DNA from: SIG575 sp045595725
GTDB taxonomy: Bacteria; Bacillota; Clostridia; Oscillospirales; Acutalibacteraceae
Direction: 5' to 3'
Length of the DNA: 32,865 nucleotides
NCBI GenBank assembly: GCA_045595725.1
Contig: JAZOAY010000011.1
Coordinates: 1-32,865, forward strand
The notes under the pieces are model-generated. The model searched no databases and was not told the DNA's origin. It saw nothing but the letters and a program-made list of their open reading frames with translations. Shown piece by piece: positions 9,301 through 17,039 of this stretch; position 1 is the stretch's first letter, and each line of letters opens with the position of its first letter. Made by a program: the position numbers and the translations under genes.

Positions 9301-9657
9301 TTATTTAAGTGCAGCTTTAGCTTTTTCTGTGAGAGCTGTGAATGCTGCGGGATCAGCAATTGCGATTTCTGAAAGCATTTTTCTGTTAAGGTTGATGTCT
9401 GCTTACGTAAGACCGTTCATGAATGATGAGTAGTTCATACCATGCATTTTGCAAGCTGCTGAAATTCTTGTAATCCAGAGACGGCGGAAATCACGTTTCT
9501 TCTGCTTACGTCCGATGTAAGCATACTGACCTGATTTCATAACTGCCTGTTTAGCTGTTTTGAAAAGTTTGCTCTTTGAGCCGTAGTAACCCTTAGCTGC
9601 TTTAAGAACTTTATTTCTTCTTTTACGAGTCATTGTAGCGCCTTTAATACGTGCCAT
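9301..9657 (-). pseudogene. rplT: 50S ribosomal protein L20, with an in-frame TAA
   Basis: L20 binds 23S rRNA early in assembly of the large subunit and represses its own operon. The first 84 codons give MARIKGATMTRKRRNK... to MNGLT, a normal L20. Codon 85 is then TAA (9403-9405). Reading through it, the same frame continues as ADINLNRKMLSEIAIADPAA and ends in KAKAALK at a second TAA (9301-9303). The total is 118 residues, the usual L20 length. The codon expected at 85 is Lys (AAA), one base from TAA. The lost part belongs to the C-terminal rRNA-binding domain. The coding quality after the stop is intact, so this is a recent change, a base-call error or read-through. I mark it as broken only because of the stop. 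Confidence 0.9.
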
Positions 9658-9684
9658 AGTCTATAACCTCCTGTTTCTGCGATA

Positions 9685-9882
9685 TTATTTGTAAGGAATA
9701 AGTTTCTTGATCTGCTTAACGTTTGTTACGTCAGCAACAGTTGTTTTACGAAGATTTCTCTTACGTTTTGTTGTTTTCTTGTTAAGGATGTGTGACTTAT
9801 AGGCATGGCCACGGATAGGCTTGCCGTTTTTTGAGAGTTTGAAACGTTTCTTTGCACCGCTGTGTGTCTTAATTTTAGGCAT
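9685..9882 (-). CDS. rpmI: 50S ribosomal protein L35
   Basis: A 65-residue, very basic protein starting MPKIKTHSGAKKRFKLS, with HILNKKTTKRKRNLRK and a KKLIPYK end, all typical of L35. It lies between infC (20-nt gap) and rplT (27-nt gap) in the conserved infC-rpmI-rplT operon. It is a structural component of the large ribosomal subunit. Confidence 0.97.
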   Translation of the reverse strand: MPKIKTHSGAKKRFKLSKNGKPIRGHAYKSHILNKKTTKRKRNLRKTTVADVTNVKQIKKLIPYK

Positions 9883-9902
9883 TTTTATTTCCTCCTTAAT
9901 AA

Positions 9903-10421
9903 TTACTTACCTGATTTGGGTGCGAGGAACATAAGCATTGAACGTCCCTCTACCTTAGCGGGTTTTTCAACATTTGCCTGTTCTGCAAGAGCTTCGGCAA
10001 ATCTCTGCATAGGTACAAGGCCTAATTCCGTATGAGCCATTTCTCTGCCTCTGAAACGGATTGAAACCTTAACCTTATTTCCTGAAGCCAGGAATTTTTT
10101 CGCGTGATTAACTTTAGTTTCAAAGTCATGCGTGTCAATGTTCAATGAGAGGCGAACTTCCTTGATTTCGATAACACGCTGGTTTTTCTTTGCCTCTTTT
10201 TCGCGCTTAGCCTGTTCAAAACGGTATTTACCGTAATTGATAATTTTGCAGACCGGGGGCTGAGCCTGAGGAGCGATTTTGACAAGATCAAGATCTCTTT
10301 CTTCGGCGATTTTAAGTGCCTCAGCTGCTGACATAATGCCAAGCTGTTCACCGTCGTCAGTAATTACTCTGACTTCTTTGTCACGGATTTCTTCATTGAT
10401 TTGCAGTTCTTTTGTACTAAT
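9903..10421 (-). CDS. infC: Translation initiation factor IF-3
   Basis: IF-3 binds the 30S subunit, prevents premature 50S joining and checks the initiator tRNA and start codon. The N-terminal domain is marked by LQINEEIRDKEVRVI, and the C-terminal domain by EVRLSLNIDTHDFETK and VSIRFRGREM. The open frame extends up to 10484, but there GGAGG lies 9 nt before an ATT codon at 10421. The product then starts (M)STKELQINEEIRD, 172 residues, as in other IF-3 proteins. ATT is the known unusual start of infC in many bacteria, through which IF-3 represses its own translation. The extra 21 upstream residues are rich in Phe and Cys and read through the leader terminator, so I exclude them. Confidence 0.96.
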   Translation of the reverse strand: MSTKELQINEEIRDKEVRVITDDGEQLGIMSAAEALKIAEERDLDLVKIAPQAQPPVCKIINYGKYRFEQAKREKEAKKNQRVIEIKEVRLSLNIDTHDFETKVNHAKKFLASGNKVKVSIRFRGREMAHTELGLVPMQRFAEALAEQANVEKPAKVEGRSMLMFLAPKSGK

Positions 10422-10569
10422 GTTAAAGCACCTCCAAAAAAAAATTTGCGGCACGAAATTCGCCCGCAACACGCAAAACGGCACAACTGCACCGTTCTAA
10501 ATACGTATTGACCTTCGTACGGAATCTGTGTTCCCGCAGGTGAGAGCTATTTCGCTTCTGCTTCAATGT
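10422..10569 (-). ncRNA. infC operon leader (L20-type attenuator)
   Basis: About 148 nt separate the predicted transcription start from the infC start codon. The leader contains a hairpin formed by AACGG and CCGTT (10478-10497) and a GC-rich terminator hairpin with a T tract just before the ribosome binding site. In Bacillus, L20 binds such a leader and promotes premature termination. That this leader works the same way is inference from position and structure. Confidence 0.72.
10436..10467 (-). terminator. Attenuator terminator in the infC leader
   Basis: On the minus strand GCGGGCGAATTTCGTGCCGC folds into a GC-rich stem (outer GCGG/CCGC, inner CGAA/TTCG) followed by AAA and nine T. The T run ends directly at the GGAGG of infC, so termination here would remove the whole operon. 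Confidence 0.82.
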
Positions 10570-10575
10570 GCAAAT

Positions 10576-10604
10576 ATGATACCACACACTTATCCTTTTG
10601 TCAA
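10576..10604 (-). promoter_or_regulatory. Sigma-A promoter of infC-rpmI-rplT
   Basis: The minus strand reads TTGACA (10599-10604), a 17-nt spacer and TATCAT (10576-10581). Its -35 lies 29 bp from the -35 of the divergent promoter for the membrane protein. Confidence 0.85.
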
Positions 10605-10633
10605 TAGTTTTATACATCTTTTTGAAATTACTC

Positions 10634-10662
10634 TTGCACATTAAAAAACTGTGTGATACTAT
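10634..10662 (+). promoter_or_regulatory. Sigma-A promoter of the membrane protein gene
   Basis: TTGCAC (10634-10639), a 17-nt spacer and TACTAT (10657-10662), about 31 nt before the ATG at 10694. It is divergent from the infC promoter. Confidence 0.72.
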
Positions 10663-10693
10663 TGTTACAACATTATATGTGAGGTGTTAAAAT

Positions 10694-12076
10694 ATGTCAA
10701 GAGATAACAGTAAACTAAAAAACATACTTGTTGTCATAGTGGGTGCATTACTCATGGGCTTCCTCTGGAGAATACGCGGCACAAACGGTTGGGGTTCATC
10801 ATGGGGTCTTCTCAATGCAGGTGCAATTTTCACTTTATTCGCCGTTACTGTTGTGGGCGAAAGAAAAAAAATGAACCTTGGTTGGATTGGTGTTTCTTCC
10901 CTTATGTTCATGCTCACCGTTCCTACCTGGGGAACATTCCTTGATCAGATAACAGGTATTATTTCATCTGAAGTAACTGATGACCTGGGCAATATAATTT
11001 CAGGTTCAAGAATCATTCCTGTTGCATCAGGTGTGGGAATTATGCTTATCCTCGGTTTCGGACTTGCCACACTATGGGGCATTATGCTTGGCAGAGGTTT
11101 AAGTGATAAGCAATGGAAAATAAAAGATTTCGTTCTTCTTCTTGCAGTATTCTTTGCTTCAATGTACGTGTCCCGTGCAACACTTGCACACACGCTTGCT
11201 GAACTTATTCAACCTGAATCACTTGACCTTTTCAAAGAAGGACTTTTCAGACAGGGTATTGCAGATGAAAGTTCTTTTGAAAGTATTTACAAAATTTACA
11301 TGGAGCATTTTGACGACATGTCATGGGCAAAGAAAATCATGGGTGGCAGAAACTATTTCGCCCTTGTCGAAACAATATCAATTGCTCTTGGCGGTATCTT
11401 CTCAATGATAGCAACAAGATTTGTTATCAAAGACAAAACTGCCGCTGACATGGGACTTATAACTTCATGTGCATTTGCTTTTTCGATTACACTTTCCGAC
11501 CTTTTCTTCTATTTCGGAGACGGCGGTTATCACGGCACGCAAGGACTTACAGTTCCCGAAAACCTTGCTCCCTGGTCATGTTGGGAATACTTTACAGGCT
11601 TCTTTGCAGGTGCAATCATTACAATTGCCCTCCTCTGCTACAAAAACAAAAAATCTGATGTTCCTGAAATTGCATTCTCTGGCGTACCTGAAAAAATTGC
11701 AGACGTGCTTACTTTCCTTATGGGATTTGTCGTAGTTTTCGGCATCAATATTGTACGTCCCGTACTTGACAGACTTGAAGATACATCATTCCACATTCCT
11801 GCAATTATAATCGCCTTTATCGGTGCAGTTGTGCTTATTGTCCTTGCAGTAAAAAAATACGGTGTAAATCTTGAAAGAACTACCTATGAGGCTTTCGCAC
11901 CAAAAGCACTCCTCATTATGCTTATATACATGATTTGTATTTATCTCTTTACAGATTTTGAAACCGGTGGTGCAAATATCCTTTCCATCGGCTCTGTTCA
12001 CAACATTGCAATGGTGATTTCCTTCGTTGTGCTTGCTCCTTACTTTACATTACAGGCAATCAGAACACGCAAATAA
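10694..12076 (+). CDS. Polytopic membrane protein of unknown function
   Basis: A 460-residue protein I do not recognise. It has about ten hydrophobic segments, starting with ILVVIVGALLMGFLW. Conserved-looking polar motifs lie near the membrane face: WRIRGTNGWGSSWG after the first segment, and FGDGGYHGTQGLT in a loop about two-thirds along. The second is rich in Gly, His and Asp and could bind a substrate or metal, but that is speculation. No known transporter signature is visible. GAGGTG lies about 7 nt before the ATG. It is a single-gene unit with its own promoter and a strong terminator 22 nt downstream. The gene is long, unbroken and similar in codon use to its neighbours, so it is surely real. 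Confidence 0.88.
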   Translation: MSRDNSKLKNILVVIVGALLMGFLWRIRGTNGWGSSWGLLNAGAIFTLFAVTVVGERKKMNLGWIGVSSLMFMLTVPTWGTFLDQITGIISSEVTDDLGNIISGSRIIPVASGVGIMLILGFGLATLWGIMLGRGLSDKQWKIKDFVLLLAVFFASMYVSRATLAHTLAELIQPESLDLFKEGLFRQGIADESSFESIYKIYMEHFDDMSWAKKIMGGRNYFALVETISIALGGIFSMIATRFVIKDKTAADMGLITSCAFAFSITLSDLFFYFGDGGYHGTQGLTVPENLAPWSCWEYFTGFFAGAIITIALLCYKNKKSDVPEIAFSGVPEKIADVLTFLMGFVVVFGINIVRPVLDRLEDTSFHIPAIIIAFIGAVVLIVLAVKKYGVNLERTTYEAFAPKALLIMLIYMICIYLFTDFETGGANILSIGSVHNIAMVISFVVLAPYFTLQAIRTRK

Positions 12077-12098
12077 TAAAAGCTTATAAAACATCTGA

Positions 12099-12124
12099 CC
12101 CCGAAGCTAAAGCTTCGGGGTTTT
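12099..12124 (+). terminator. Intrinsic terminator after the membrane protein
   Basis: Perfect 10-bp stem CCCCGAAGCT / AGCTTCGGGG with a 2-nt centre, followed by TTTT. It lies between convergent genes. The opposite strand has only a weak T run, so it serves the plus strand mainly. Confidence 0.9.
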
Positions 12125-12142
12125 CATACGTCTATACTATGT

Positions 12143-13147
12143 TCAGATTAAATTCCAAATAAACATCCACGAAAAAAGCAGATAATATTTTTCTAAGAAT
12201 TCTTCTAATAATTCTTTCACCGTATCAATAAAACTATACTCAACTACAACCTCTACTGTTTCAACAACTTCACCGCTGTATGCACATACATCAAAGGATG
12301 TTTTGCCGGGTTCATGTGCTATTATCTCTATTTCACCATTTTCTCTGACAAACACACCGGCAATGCTGTAATCCACATCATCCGAAATATAAATGTCTTT
12401 GAAAGTTGCATTATCAGGTTTTACAACAGCCGTAATTATACGTTCTTCGTCCTTGCCCAAAACAACTTTTTTCTCTGAAAGTTCAATCGCTTTCACATCA
12501 ACTTTGCTGTAAGTAAATGAATACACATCAACAGTTTCATGGTCCACGGAGTAAGGATTTCCGTCAGCAGAATATTCAACATACAGCTCGGACTTATTAA
12601 GTAAATAAGACTTAACATAATTGCTTTTGTTAATTTTTATGGTATATGTCCAAGTAGATGTACATTCATTGTATTCGGAAAGATAGACAAAAGTAAGTGT
12701 TACATCTCCGTTTTCAGCCTTTGAATATTTTGCACTCTTGAATTTAAGATTTGATCTTCTGATATCTCTCTTGATGCTGAAAGTATCTATAAAATCGCTT
12801 CTGCCTTCCCAATAAAATTCTTCGTAAGCATCACCGTAGTAATATTCTGTCCACTTTTCTTCTTGCCATTTTCCGTTTCCGTAACCGGTTACATCATTAG
12901 CTAACTTTGTCTCTTCAAGGTCTTTGCCTTTGAGAACGGAATAATCTGCGGTGCTTCGTTTTTTGTAAGTTTCGTTTGCTCTTACCGCATCTTCTTTTGC
13001 AGATGTTGTGATTATGCAATCTTCATAATAATCAAGAAGTTCCTTTGCTGAACTCTTACTGTTTACTGCAGATGACATGATACTGAACGAAGACATTATG
13101 GTAACAATTGCCAGAATAACTGCTAATAATTTTGTAGTTTTTTTCAT
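12143..13147 (-). CDS. Secreted Ig-like (BIG2-type) domain protein, paralogue A
   Basis: A 334-residue exported protein of unknown function. Residues 1-27 are a signal peptide (MKKTTKLL, hydrophobic core, Ser/Ala-rich end) without a lipobox. A novel N-terminal region follows, with KELLDYYEDCIITTSAKED, ADYSVLKGKDLEETK and FSIKRDIRRSNLKFKSAKYS. A bacterial Ig-like fold comes next: AIELSEKKVVLGKDEE, VVKPDNATFKD and PGKTSFDVCAYSGE. The C-terminus is a short hydrophobic, aromatic stretch (about 30 residues, with LLFSWMFIW) that may hold the protein at the membrane or cell wall. AAGGGG lies 10 nt before the ATG. It is the downstream copy of a tandem pair with the gene at 13185-14294. Confidence 0.85.
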   Translation of the reverse strand: MKKTTKLLAVILAIVTIMSSFSIMSSAVNSKSSAKELLDYYEDCIITTSAKEDAVRANETYKKRSTADYSVLKGKDLEETKLANDVTGYGNGKWQEEKWTEYYYGDAYEEFYWEGRSDFIDTFSIKRDIRRSNLKFKSAKYSKAENGDVTLTFVYLSEYNECTSTWTYTIKINKSNYVKSYLLNKSELYVEYSADGNPYSVDHETVDVYSFTYSKVDVKAIELSEKKVVLGKDEERIITAVVKPDNATFKDIYISDDVDYSIAGVFVRENGEIEIIAHEPGKTSFDVCAYSGEVVETVEVVVEYSFIDTVKELLEEFLEKYYLLFSWMFIWNLI

Positions 13148-13184
13148 AAAAGGAACGCCCCTTTCATAATAAAGTTTTTTATGT

Positions 13185-14294
13185 TCAGATTACAATAAAT
13201 TCATCTTCCACGTAAGTCACTTCTTCGTAAATTTCTTCTTCGTAAAATTCGTCTTCAAAATCTTCTACGTAGAAAAGGTCTTCAAAGAACCATAAAATAT
13301 CATAATAAATGTTGTCAAACAATTCCTCAATTTTCCATGTGATAGTTTCAAAGAAATGAATGATACGTTCAAAGAAAGTGTATTCAACAATTACTTCTAC
13401 AGTTTCAACAACATCACCACTGTATGTGCAGATATTGAATGTTGTTTTACCGGGACCTGCCGCGTAAAGCACGTATTCATTATTTTCATCAGTATACCAG
13501 TCTGCAACATCCCAGTCCATATCAAAATCATCTATGTAGAAATCTTTAAACGTTGCATTATCAGGTTTGACTGTTACATCAAGTTTGTACTCTTCATCTT
13601 TGCCGAGAACAATAGTTCTTTCAGAAATTTCAATTGCTTCTGCATCAACTTTGTTATATACAAATTTGTATGTATTGATTGAGTCGTATTTTACGTTATA
13701 AATATTTCCTTCAATTGATTCTGCCTCATATGTTCCTGCTGTTTTATATTTAAATGATTTCAGATAACCTTTACTGTTTATTACAGCTGTATATGTTTTT
13801 GTATCTGTTCCGAAGTCCGTTTCATGAAGATAAACAAAAGTAAGAGTTACATCACCGTTCTGTGCTTTTGAATATTTTGCACTCTTGAATTTAAGTTCAT
13901 ATCTTCTGATATCTCGCTTGATGCTGAAGTAATCTATAAATTCACTTCTGCCTTCAACGTATAAATCCTCATATTTGTCGCAAAAAAAATATACGTAGGA
14001 ATTATATTTGTCCCACTCACCTGTATAAATCTCCCACTCTTCGTTGTCCTTCTTTGTCAACTCAAGGTCTTCTCCTTTAAGAGAAGAATAATCTGCAACT
14101 TCTCTGCTTTCATGAACAGTATTTGCTTTAATGATATCCTCTTTTGCGGATGTTGTGATTATGCAATCCTCATAATAATCCAGAAGCTCTTTTGCTGAGC
14201 TTTTCCCATTGATTGCACCTGCCATAATGCTCATTGATGACATCAGGGTGATAACAGCTAAAATAATTGCCAATAATTTTGTTGTCTTTTTCAT
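13185..14294 (-). CDS. Secreted Ig-like (BIG2-type) domain protein, paralogue B
   Basis: A 369-residue paralogue of its downstream neighbour, with nearly the same signal peptide (MKKTTKLLAIILAVITLMSS, then SIMAGAING with a signal peptidase I-like site). It has the same KELLDYYEDCIITTSAKED, SIKRDIRR and VKPDNATFKDFYI motifs, then an Ig-like domain. The C-terminus is longer: an amphipathic Phe/Ile/Trp-rich helix from about residue 305, then an extreme acidic-aromatic tail (DEFYEEEIYEEVTYVEDEF). The open frame reaches 14330, but AAGGAG lies 8 nt before the ATG at 14294, and the signal peptide begins there. Function is unknown; a surface role is inferred from export and the Ig-like domain. Confidence 0.86.
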   Translation of the reverse strand: MKKTTKLLAIILAVITLMSSMSIMAGAINGKSSAKELLDYYEDCIITTSAKEDIIKANTVHESREVADYSSLKGEDLELTKKDNEEWEIYTGEWDKYNSYVYFFCDKYEDLYVEGRSEFIDYFSIKRDIRRYELKFKSAKYSKAQNGDVTLTFVYLHETDFGTDTKTYTAVINSKGYLKSFKYKTAGTYEAESIEGNIYNVKYDSINTYKFVYNKVDAEAIEISERTIVLGKDEEYKLDVTVKPDNATFKDFYIDDFDMDWDVADWYTDENNEYVLYAAGPGKTTFNICTYSGDVVETVEVIVEYTFFERIIHFFETITWKIEELFDNIYYDILWFFEDLFYVEDFEDEFYEEEIYEEVTYVEDEFIVI

Positions 14295-14320
14295 AAAAAA
14301 CACTCCTTTTTGTTTTCTTA

Positions 14321-14349
14321 ATTGTAACATTTTTACAAAAATATTTCAA
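14321..14349 (-). promoter_or_regulatory. Promoter of the tandem Ig-like genes
   Basis: The minus strand reads TTGAAA (14344-14349), a 17-nt spacer and TACAAT (14321-14326), about 27 nt before the ATG at 14294. It lies directly behind the end of the yitT-like gene, which separates the two transcription units. Confidence 0.75.
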
Positions 14350-14356
14350 TATATTT

Positions 14357-15211
14357 TTAAAAATTAATATCAAAACCTTCTCCTATAATTTCGCTTGAGG
14401 GCAGAATTATTGTAAACGCATTTGTGTCAATTTCGCCAAGCAATTTCATAACTTTGCCGACTTCACTTTTTTTCAGCGCACAAAGGAGCAATTTTCGCTT
14501 TTTGCCTGTATATCCGCCCGAGGCTTCAATAACGCTTACGCCCCTTCCCATGTCATTCATAATTACCGAAGAAGTTTCCTCATACTTTTCAGTAACAATC
14601 ATAAGAGTACGGGAATCAGTAAGTCCGAAAAGTATTTTGTCAATCACATAAGATGAAACAAAAATCAGCACAAGAGAATACATGGCACTTTCAATTTTCC
14701 CGTAAACGAAGCCTGATAATGTTATGACAAAGAAATCGCAGATTAAAATAAGTCTGCCCATTGACACACGTGGTTTTCTCAGCCTTATAAGCTTTGCAAG
14801 AATGTCAGTACCGCCTGTTGTCAGACCACGCAGAAAGACAAGCGCCATTGAAAAACCGGAGAGAACTCCGCAGAAAATTGATGCCAGCATTTTATCTCCT
14901 GTGTAAGTAGGCAGAAATGAAATTGTATCAATTGCAACAGACAAAAAAACAGTAACAAGGAAAGATTTTGCAATAAACTTTCCCCCTATCTTTCTCCATG
15001 CAACTACAAACAGAGGCAAATTAAGGAGAAAAGCTCCGATACCTATGGGGATTTTCGGAAAAAGATAGTTTATAAGCATTGCAATGCCTGTAACTCCCCC
15101 CTGGGCAATATCGTTATCTTCACAAAAAATACGAATGGCGGCACTGTAAACAACACAGCCGCCGCCACAAAAAATTATATCAAGTAATGTTTCTTTAATT
15201 TTATTTTTCAC
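14357..15211 (-). CDS. YitT-family membrane protein
   Basis: A 284-residue protein with five to six hydrophobic segments in the first 195 residues and a soluble C-terminal domain of about 80 residues. GGVTGIAMLINY and the repeat-like LRGLTTGGTDILAKLI are typical of the YitT/DUF161 family. The C-terminal half (SRTLMIVTEKYEE through GYTGKKRKLLLCALKKSE) matches the linked DUF2179 domain. Biochemical function is not established for the family. The start is GTG, with AAGGA 10 nt upstream, soon after the mrnC stop, so it is probably co-transcribed with obgE-mrnC. Confidence 0.87.
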   Translation of the reverse strand: MKNKIKETLLDIIFCGGGCVVYSAAIRIFCEDNDIAQGGVTGIAMLINYLFPKIPIGIGAFLLNLPLFVVAWRKIGGKFIAKSFLVTVFLSVAIDTISFLPTYTGDKMLASIFCGVLSGFSMALVFLRGLTTGGTDILAKLIRLRKPRVSMGRLILICDFFVITLSGFVYGKIESAMYSLVLIFVSSYVIDKILFGLTDSRTLMIVTEKYEETSSVIMNDMGRGVSVIEASGGYTGKKRKLLLCALKKSEVGKVMKLLGEIDTNAFTIILPSSEIIGEGFDINF

Positions 15212-15224
15212 AGCGTATCATTCC

Positions 15225-15614
15225 TTACAGGTTATGTAATGCTGTGAAAAGTTCTCTGAGCCTTTCGGTTTTTCCTTTGAGATAAAGGTATCCGAAAAGA
15301 GTTTCAAGTCCGGTTGCATAGTGATATGTCATAACATCTGCACTTTTGGGAACATGTCCCGTGTGCGCATTTCTGCCACGCCTGAAAATATCAACTTCTT
15401 CATCGGTAAGCATATCCTGAACTGCTTTAATCTTCCTTGCCTGTGCAGAAGCAGAAACTTCTTCAACTGCAAGGGCATGAAGTTTTTTTACAGGTCTCGG
15501 ACACTCGGTGAGAAGTGTTTCACGTACAAATAAATCGTAAACAGTATCACCGATAAACGCAAGCATCAGAGGACTTAAATTATTGGGATCGCAGGGATTT
15601 TCCGTAAATCTCAT
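15225..15614 (-). CDS. mrnC: Mini-ribonuclease 3
   Basis: Mini-III matures the ends of 23S rRNA in Firmicutes. The 129-residue protein is an RNase III catalytic domain without a dsRNA-binding domain. The catalytic motif is LAFIGDTVYDLFVR (compare FLGDSVL in rnc), and the second half has RGRNAHTGHVPKSADV and YHYATGLETLFGYLYL, typical of MrnC. It starts 12 nt after the obgE stop and is followed closely by the yitT-like gene. Both RNase III types are thus encoded in this window. Confidence 0.94.
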   Translation of the reverse strand: MRFTENPCDPNNLSPLMLAFIGDTVYDLFVRETLLTECPRPVKKLHALAVEEVSASAQARKIKAVQDMLTDEEVDIFRRGRNAHTGHVPKSADVMTYHYATGLETLFGYLYLKGKTERLRELFTALHNL

Positions 15615-15626
15615 ATTCCTACCCTC

Positions 15627-16898
15627 TTACAGAACAAAGTCAAATTCAAGGTCATAGATGCTGACCGTGTCGCCTTCCTGAATCCCCCTTGCAAGAAGCG
15701 CGTCAATAATACCTGATGAACGGAGAACTCTCTGGAAATACTGCAATGACTCATAGTCATCAAGGTCTGTTCTCTGGAGAACTTTGAGAAGCCATTCAGC
15801 CTCAACAAAGTAAATGTCATCCTGAACATCAATAGTAAATTTGTTGTCCGATTTTTCAACAATAAGGTCTGTGGGAATTTTCTCTGAATCAAACTGCTTT
15901 ATGGGCGGAAGCGTTTGAAGCATATTCCATACCGCATTCACAACTTCCTTTGTACCCTCTGCAATGGGAGCACACATTGTCATAAAATCATATCCTTTTG
16001 AACGGATATATTCCTCAAGACGACTGAGCTGTTCATCAGTTGCAAGGTCCACTTTGTTTGCAACAACAATCTGAGGTCTTTCAGACAATTCTTTGTTGAA
16101 TTTTTCAAGCTCATTATTTATTGTTTCAAAGTCTTCAATGGGATCTCTGCCTTCGCTGCCTGCAACGTCAAGAATGTGAACAAGCATACGGCATCTTTCA
16201 ACGTGACGAAGAAATTCGTGACCGAGACCTACACCGTCACCTGCACCCTCAATAAGACCGGGAATATCAGCCATGACAAAGGAGTTTTCATCACCCATGT
16301 CAATAACACCCAGAACAGGTGTGATAGTTGTGAAATGATAGTTTGCAATAATGGGTTTTGCTTCGCTGACAACAGAAATGAATGTTGATTTGCCAACATT
16401 AGGATAACCTAAAAGTCCTACGTCTGCAAGGAGTTTAAGCTCAAGAGAAACTTCCCAACTTTCACCGGGAACACCGCTTTTTGCAAAACGAGGTGTCTGT
16501 CTTGTGGGAGTTGCAAAGTGGCTGTTACCCCAACCGCCTCTGCCGCCTTTAGCAGCAATAAAGGTGTCCATAGCACCCATATCTGCCATAATTGCTCCGC
16601 TTTCCACCTCACGGATTATTGTACCCTTAGGGACACGGATTATAAGGTCTTTACCTTTTTTTCCGTTTTTTCTGCCACCCTGACCTTTTTCACCGTTTTC
16701 TGCACTGTACTTTCTCTTATAACGGAAATCTGCAAGAGTTGACATATTTGTATCAACCTGAAAAACAATATCTCCGCCTTTACCGCCGTCACCGCCGTCA
16801 GGACCGCCTGAAGCGTCATATTTTTCTCTGTGGAACATAACGGCACCGTCACCGCCGTTACCCGCTTTAATTTTAATTTTTGCAACGTCTACAAACAT
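15627..16898 (-). CDS. obgE: GTPase Obg
   Basis: Essential GTPase involved in 50S subunit assembly and stress control. The 423-residue protein starts with the Gly-rich Obg fold (KIKIKAGNGGDGAVMFHREK). The G domain follows with G1 GYPNVGKST (164-172), G3 DIPG (211-214) and G4 NKVD (281-284). The C-terminal OCT domain is present (EWLLKVLQRTDLDDYESLQY). AAGGAGG lies in front of the ATG. No promoter is obvious between the start and the tRNA terminator 26 nt upstream. Confidence 0.97.
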   Translation of the reverse strand: MFVDVAKIKIKAGNGGDGAVMFHREKYDASGGPDGGDGGKGGDIVFQVDTNMSTLADFRYKRKYSAENGEKGQGGRKNGKKGKDLIIRVPKGTIIREVESGAIMADMGAMDTFIAAKGGRGGWGNSHFATPTRQTPRFAKSGVPGESWEVSLELKLLADVGLLGYPNVGKSTFISVVSEAKPIIANYHFTTITPVLGVIDMGDENSFVMADIPGLIEGAGDGVGLGHEFLRHVERCRMLVHILDVAGSEGRDPIEDFETINNELEKFNKELSERPQIVVANKVDLATDEQLSRLEEYIRSKGYDFMTMCAPIAEGTKEVVNAVWNMLQTLPPIKQFDSEKIPTDLIVEKSDNKFTIDVQDDIYFVEAEWLLKVLQRTDLDDYESLQYFQRVLRSSGIIDALLARGIQEGDTVSIYDLEFDFVL

Positions 16899-16923
16899 AA
16901 TGTCGCCTCCTTAAAAAATCAAG

Positions 16924-16954
16924 AAAAAAACTCCAAGATTTGATATCTTGGAGT
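16924..16954 (-). terminator. Terminator of the tRNA-Met/tRNA-Glu unit
   Basis: Perfect 10-bp stem ACTCCAAGAT / ATCTTGGAGT with a 5-nt loop, followed on the minus strand by seven T. It starts 2 nt after the CCA end of tRNA-Glu and stands 26 nt before the obgE start. Confidence 0.9.
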
Positions 16955-16955
16955 T

Positions 16956-17030
16956 TGGTGACCCGGACGAGAATCGAACTCGTGTTACCGCCGTGAAAGG
17001 GCGGTGTCTTAACCGCTTGACCACCGGGCC
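16956..17030 (-). tRNA. tRNA-Glu (UUC)
   Basis: 75 nt with encoded CCA. The acceptor stem is GGCCCGG / CCGGGTC with one G-U pair. The anticodon stem is CCGCC / GGCGG with loop CTTTCAC, giving anticodon TTC. The T arm is CGAGTTCGAATCTCG. All arms pair normally. gltX and glnS lie elsewhere in the window. Confidence 0.97.
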
Positions 17031-17039
17031 ATATAAATG

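Noticed and set aside
9301..10484. Genome-wide reassignment of TAA as an explanation of the rplT stop
   Set aside because: TAA ends many intact genes in the window, including the distal end of rplT itself.
10422..10484. Upstream extension of IF-3 to an ATG at 10484
   Set aside because: It would translate through the attenuator terminator and add 21 atypical residues; the ATT with GGAGG at the right distance fits the known infC start.
13356..13682. 108-codon Phe/Cys-rich frame on the plus strand opposite the Ig-like gene
   Set aside because: No promoter or ribosome binding site, and the opposite strand is a clear gene with signal peptide and paralogues.
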